Origin: Marisa cornuarietis
Taxonomy: Eukaryota > Mollusca > Gastropoda > Architaenioglossa > Ampullariidae
DNA length: 64,000 bases
Reading direction: 5' to 3'
NCBI GenBank assembly: GCA_004794655.1
Contig: SMMW01000087.1
Location: 2,836,001-2,900,000, forward strand
Part shown: positions 59,304 to 64,000 of the stretch, piece by piece
How positions within the stretch are numbered: the stretch's first letter is position 1
How the letters are laid out: each line of letters opens with the position of its first letter
Position numbers and translations under genes: made by a program
The notes under the pieces: model-generated
Seen by the model: the letters and a program-made list of their open reading frames with translations, nothing else
The model's database searches: none
What the model was told of the DNA's origin: nothing

Positions 59304-61740
59304 GCGTTTTATTTGTGGTTATATATATATATATACATTGATAGATAGAGAGAGGTGTGGAGGCAAATGAAGGGAGGATTAAAAAGGACAGGAGAAAGAA
59401 ACGAACGAACGAATGAAAGAAAGAACGAACGAACGAACGAGGGAACGAAAGAAAGAAAGAACGAACGAACGAACGAAAGAATAAACGAACGAATAAGAAA
59501 TGTAAAAGACGTGTTAACTAAATGTGTTGCACTGGACATAATAACTATAATTTCCTTGCATACCATTAACGTGCCAAAGTTGCTCTCCTCATATCTTAAG
59601 AGTAAGAGATTTGTCGGGATTACTGCAGACTATCACATGTTACAAGCAACTACTAGTCGCCAGAAGTTTGTCGGGATTCGTCAACCGGTCACCTGATCAC
59701 CACGCACATGAGCGGACTGCTCTTGTTGACATTACAGAGACAAAAATATGTATAACTACTTGTAATATAAAGTATTTTCGGTAAAGAAAAATTATATATA
59801 CCTATATGATATATCTATATATAAGCATAACTGTAACAATGGCTTATTTGTTAAAGGCCTGCTTAACGCACCAACCATAGACTAACTTATTTACAGACAG
59901 AATTGTCCAGCATAAATATTTTTGTAGCTAATACATTGTACATTATGTAGTAAATACAGAGTACATTGTGTTGTTTGGTATGAAAATGTTCACACTAAGT
60001 GCCGTCTTTGCTGTTGTTCTGAGCAGTCTGTTATGAGGTATAGCGGTAAATATCTATAGGGTAAATGTTTCATACATAAAACAGCTGACGTGCATCAAGG
60101 CATCCGTTTGTCAAACATTATACCCAACAACAAAGTGGGCTCTACTGGTGCCAGACTAAAACTTCTCTTCGTGGCGTGGTGTGGTGTGTGTGCACGTGCA
60201 CATTTACGTGTGTGTCTGTGTGTGTGTGTGCGTGCGTGCGCTTGTATGTGGGTTTGTGTGCGTGTGTGTGTGAGCGCACGCTTTTATGTGTGCATGTGTG
60301 TGTACGTTTGTATGGTTTTTGTCCATATGAGCATGTGTATGTGTGTATGTGTACCTGTGTGTGCGTGTGTGCGCGTGTGTATTTGTATGGTTTTTGTCCA
60401 TGTGAGCGTGCATGTTGTTGATGTCAAGGAGACACATACATTGGTGGAAGTTGTAAGAGATAAATGCCTTGACCTGGACAGGCATGTCAATAACAGACTA
60501 GAAGTACTGATCTTTGAAACAGTCTTCACAGCTCCATACACATGATGTTTTCCTGAGTTTCACGTCTGACATAGTAGAACCTTGTAGGTGTCTATATTTA
60601 GCTCTCCGACAAGTCTGGTGGTTTAAAAGCTAACCCATGTACACAGTTATTTTCAAAGGAATGGGCTTAATTTATAAGATTTTAATTACTAAAAGCTAAT
60701 ATAAAAACTTTGTCCCATTCATGAACCTTTGAAGCTGGCAGCACCCACCTGCGCGAGGAAAGATAGGGAAGTAGACCTTCCTTCCTGCCACCTCACAAAG
60801 TAGGCTCCCTGACTGGGTAACACCTCGTCTGTATATACTTCTGTGACGTCGCTTGCTAACAGTTAGATCAATACACGTGTACTTTAGTTTTCCAAAAGAA
60901 AATAAAAAAAAAACCTTTTGCAACAAAGGGATAAGAACTCTGTGTTCTTTTAACTTCCCATCAACTTATTGGTTGGCCTTAAAGCGTGCGTCAAGCTGAA
61001 AGAGATGGGAAACCAAGGACTCAGCCTTGCTTTTACACGTGCAGTCTGTGATAAGCCTAGAACGTCGTGTGTAAACATCGTCACGTGGGACTCACGACCC
61101 GCTACCCACTGTGACCTCGCTGACTGGTTCGCAAGCTTTGCTGGCCAGTGTTGTTATGCTCGAGTGACGTCCTTGTGTCACCTGTGAGTCCGTCACATTT
61201 CACACACCTGTGGCCCTTTGATCCCAGTATATCCACAAGGGCATGCAACTTTCCATCAAAGTCTAGAACTTACTAGACTAAACTCATCTTTTTGTCACTA
61301 TACACCAGCAAAAATATTCAGTCTCCTCACGGACGTGTATAGGTGGATTGCTGTCTGTCTGCCGAGACCAACGCTGAGGCTCTTTCGAAGTTCTCCGCTG
61401 TTAGTCTCGGCGAGCCTTAACAATGAATGTGAATGAACCGGAAGCTATATCGTCCAAAGCCTCGTTCTAGTAGTTAAACTGAAACGTGACTAAACCGGAA
61501 GCTATTTCGTAACCAGCCTCGTTCTATGACTTCACTGAAAACAATCGTCTGCAAGCAGTCCAGTAATACAAATCCGTGGCCTCCTTAACCTATGACAGTG
61601 TACTTTTACAAAAATTTTAGATTGAAACATTATTGTTATGCTACTGTCTCGATATAAGACATCTTGGTCTCTCATTCTAGTGTGTTATAAATATCTTTGT
61701 TGCGTCAAGTTCTACGGAATAAATATGTTTTAATAAACAC
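59304..61740 (+). other. Putative 3' UTR and downstream flank of the cyclase gene
   Basis: No coding gene supported. Contains a GAAC/GAAA tetranucleotide array (59398-59492), (TA)n near 59322-59334 and a degenerate GT-rich tract (60182-60400). AATAAA at 61718-61723 is a candidate poly(A) signal, giving a 3' UTR of about 2.4 kb if used. Confidence 0.4.
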
Positions 61741-62138
61741 ATTTTGAGTTGTCCGAATGCATTTTCTCGTTCACAGATTGAGTTTTTCTTTAAAACAAAG
61801 AACTAGCATTATTTTTTTCCCACTTTCTGATGTCCTCCATCTGGCATGCACACATGTATTGGACAGGTCTGTGCACAGATTACTCATGGGTCATGCACCC
61901 GGTGATTGTTACCACGTCACGTGGACACCTATGACAAAGTTCAAAAGAGATGAAGGGGGAAATAAGAGGAATACACACGGACATTCCTTCAAACGAGCCG
62001 GTTCTCTCAGTAATGCTGATAATGTGTAACCACGAGCAAGAAAGAACAAACATTAATTTTCGCGTGATACCATTTGCTCTCAAAACACACTCGTAAAGTG
62101 CTTCTTCAACTCTCTCTCTCTCTCCTTCTCTTTATTGT

Positions 62139-62180
62139 TCAGAGATCGTAGTCGTTGTGGCCAGGAATATGAATGTTCAC
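62139..62180 (-). CDS. Candidate 3' terminal exon (VNIHIPGHNDYDL-stop)
   Basis: On the minus strand a pyrimidine-rich TTTTTTTAAACAG acceptor is followed by 13 codons, TGA and then AATAAA (62131-62136). The acceptor, sensible C-terminus and signal are suggestive, but no upstream exon was found. It is directionally incompatible with the plus-strand candidate at 62617 unless genes overlap. Confidence 0.22.
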   Translation of the reverse strand: MNIHIPGHNDYDL

Positions 62181-62555
62181 CTGTTTAAAAAAAAGAAAAA
62201 AATTCCAGAAGCAGCAAATCAAATTCAGCCGACATTTGGGTATAAATAATATTAATCGTACATTGATATTGATCATGACAAGATTGACAGCACCAGTGAC
62301 CGCTTAAAGTTCAAAGTCGAGCATTTTATGAGGCAGAGCACCATTGAATCGGCCATATGCAGAAGTAAAGTGACAGTGTTTCATATCTTTTGACCTCAAC
62401 ACAAGACATAACACTAAATGTACCCTCTGGTGAGAATACCATTTACTGAGATAACCAATAGTAAATATTAATACAGTAGTCTGTATAGAAAATATCCGAG
62501 TTGCACTGGTTATTTTCTCCGGTTCTCGTTCACATTCTGGTCTGAACACCAAGTT

Positions 62556-62559
<4 letters not shown>

Positions 62560-62608
<49 letters not shown>
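62560..62608. repeat. (GT)n microsatellite
   Basis: About 24 GT copies directly left of the candidate exon at 62617. Confidence 0.95.
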
Positions 62609-62609
<1 letters not shown>

Positions 62610-62616
62610 CACGCAG

Positions 62617-62748
62617 TGCTGCATGCTGGAGAAATACGTATACCTCCGCCACAGGTTCGTCCAACTCAGGGACCCAGCCTGGCCCAGCAAGCCCACGGAA
62701 GATAACTTCTACATTACCCCCGTTAGCCTCGCGGTGCTTTCCCCTTAA
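62617..62748 (+). CDS. Candidate 3' terminal exon (43 aa)
   Basis: After TTCACGCAG the frame reads CCMLEKYVYLRHRFVQLRDP, then AWPSKPTEDNFY and a TAA stop, with AATAAA at 62782-62787. Composition is protein-like and the exon/stop/signal order is right. No upstream exon was found and the family is not recognised. Confidence 0.25.
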   Translation, partial: CCMLEKYVYLRHRFVQLRDPAWPSKPTEDNFYITPVSLAVLSP

Positions 62749-62952
62749 AAGCCTTTTACCTTTCTATATTATAAAAAGATAAATAAATATTATTAATAAA
62801 TAATTGCCAAGATTACTTTGTCGTTATTATTGACAAATAATTATGGAGATATAAAATCGTAGAAATATTGCTCTCACTAAAAGATGACATATTTCTAGCT
62901 CCTATACTTGGTTGCTTGGCTGCATGCTTTTGCCAAGAGGTGATTTCACCCT

Positions 62953-63166
62953 ATGAGGGGAGTGGGAGTGGGGGGAAGGGAAGATTGGTGTTTGACGCCG
63001 TGCTAGCATCTAAGGCGCTCAGTCCTGTAAACAGATGCCACAGAGGGAAATATAGGTGTAAGAACAGAGAAAGAACAGCATGCCCTAGACGAGAGTTGAA
63101 CCCAGGACAGCTAACCCTCAACTGTTTTGGTGACAAGCGCTAACCGTTGCGCCTCCGGACCGCTCC
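62953..63166 (-). mobile_element. tRNA-derived SINE, copy C
   Basis: On the minus strand: GAGCGGTCCGGAGGCGCAAC, GGTTAGCGCTTGTCACC, GGGTTCAACTCTCGTC, GGCATCTGTTTACAGG and GGCGTCAAACACCAATC. This parallels the plus-strand copy at 16512 throughout. Confidence 0.85.
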
Positions 63167-63325
63167 GGAGGAAGGAGGAAACCGGAGTACCCAAATAAAA
63201 ATCCACCGATGGTCGGCGAGCGGGTGTCACATACAAAGCGCATCCCGAGACGAGATATGAACCCCGGGCCTGTCTTTGCAGTGGTGACAAGCGAGCGTTT
63301 TAATCACTACCCAGCCGGGCGCACT
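63167..63325 (-). mobile_element. tRNA-derived SINE, copy D (head-to-tail with copy C)
   Basis: On the minus strand: GCGCCCGGCTGGGTAGTGAT head, CGCTTGTCACCACTGC, GGGGTTCATATCTCGTCTCG, GTGACACCCGC and TTTGGGTACTCCGGTTTCCT tail, ending exactly where copy C begins. Confidence 0.8.
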
Positions 63326-63388
63326 TGACAATACTCTTTTCACTCCTGTTCTCACATAGACTGTTTCCACTTTGGTTTATCACATATT

Positions 63389-63440
<52 letters not shown>

Positions 63441-64000
63441 CGTATAGTAAAACACACACACGCACACTCTCTCTCTCCTTCACTGCTTCTACACCTACAT
63501 TTCCCACTCGTTCTCTTTCTACGCACACTTCTCTCACTTCTGTTCCCACTGTTGCTACACTTGCTCCCATTGCTGCTCCCACATTTGTACATACACATAC
63601 CATTCCCACATGTTCATACTCAGTCCGTTTTCACGTTTGTTCCCCCCCCCCACACACACACACTATTTTTCAACCTGTGCAACTCAGATCCCATGCTATT
63701 ATGTTAAAAATAGTTATTTCTCTTTATGATGTTTCGTAACGGTTAGTACATAATATCTTGCTGACGTTCCGGGAGAGCAGGATGTTTAAACCACCCCTTT
63801 TCCTCTATTCAACAGCAAGGCATGCGTGGTGGAGTGAATACCTGTGTGAGCACCACACCACCGCAAACTTCTATGATAATTTTAGTCTGTGCACCACACC
63901 CTCTACTTGTCAGGCGGGGAGGACTCCCCCTGCTTGTGACGTAGTCGCCGAGTTTACAGTGGGACACAGAGCTTTGTGCAACATTCCCACTGGTACCCTG
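63326..64000. other. Right edge of window, no gene seen
   Basis: Contains (CA)n at 63391-63438 and a CT/CA-rich stretch to 63665. ORFs of 72-111 codons here are low-complexity translations. Confidence 0.45.

Overview
The window is animal nuclear DNA: protein genes are split by GT-AG introns, 3' ends carry AATAAA signals, and the non-coding DNA is packed with di- to tetranucleotide microsatellites, minisatellites, tRNA-derived SINEs and decayed mariner and LINE copies. There are no bacterial-style operons. The proteins and the SINE/microsatellite style suggest a lophotrochozoan, most probably a mollusc (gastropod-like). That placement is inference; no diagnostic species marker was seen.

Layout. 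(1) 1-3.9 kb, plus strand: last three coding exons and long 3' UTR of a WASH-complex FAM21/WASHC2 gene. (2) 3.9-9.3 kb: gene-poor, with a GC-rich block and a TGTATATCAC/TGTTGATAG minisatellite. (3) 9.3-19.9 kb, plus strand: a complete 7-exon gene for a 431-residue protein joining a ~240-residue Ser/Glu/Lys low-complexity region to a calmodulin-like EF-hand core; its first intron falls directly after the ATG, as in calmodulin genes. (4) 20.0-28.1 kb, minus strand: two tandem paralogous dienelactone-hydrolase-family genes (222 aa each, identical exon lengths 201/282/186 nt). The downstream copy has a duplicated terminal exon, giving two alternative C-termini that both carry the catalytic His. 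(5) 28.1-39.9 kb: repeat-dominated DNA with a decayed mariner, two LINE fragments, a 31-bp minisatellite, a long ATC array and one small orphan ORF. (6) 40.0-59.3 kb, plus strand: a 19-exon, 1070-residue membrane adenylate cyclase closest to ADCY3, with both cytoplasmic catalytic halves and their key residues intact. Its introns hold a 32-bp minisatellite, a 28-bp minisatellite of about 39 copies and another LINE remnant. (7) 59.3-64 kb: long putative 3' UTR, two weak terminal-exon candidates and a head-to-tail pair of SINEs.

The genes do not form an obvious pathway. They are WASH/retromer endosomal trafficking, a calcium-binding protein, two alpha/beta hydrolases and cAMP synthesis. The features most worth follow-up are the hydrolase terminal-exon duplication, the tandemly duplicated splice-site sequences around adenylate cyclase exon 18, the inferred GC-AG intron in that gene, and the calmodulin-derived EF-hand protein with its S/E/K-rich extension. 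Exon borders were read by eye from frame continuity and splice consensus. No alignment or transcript data were available.
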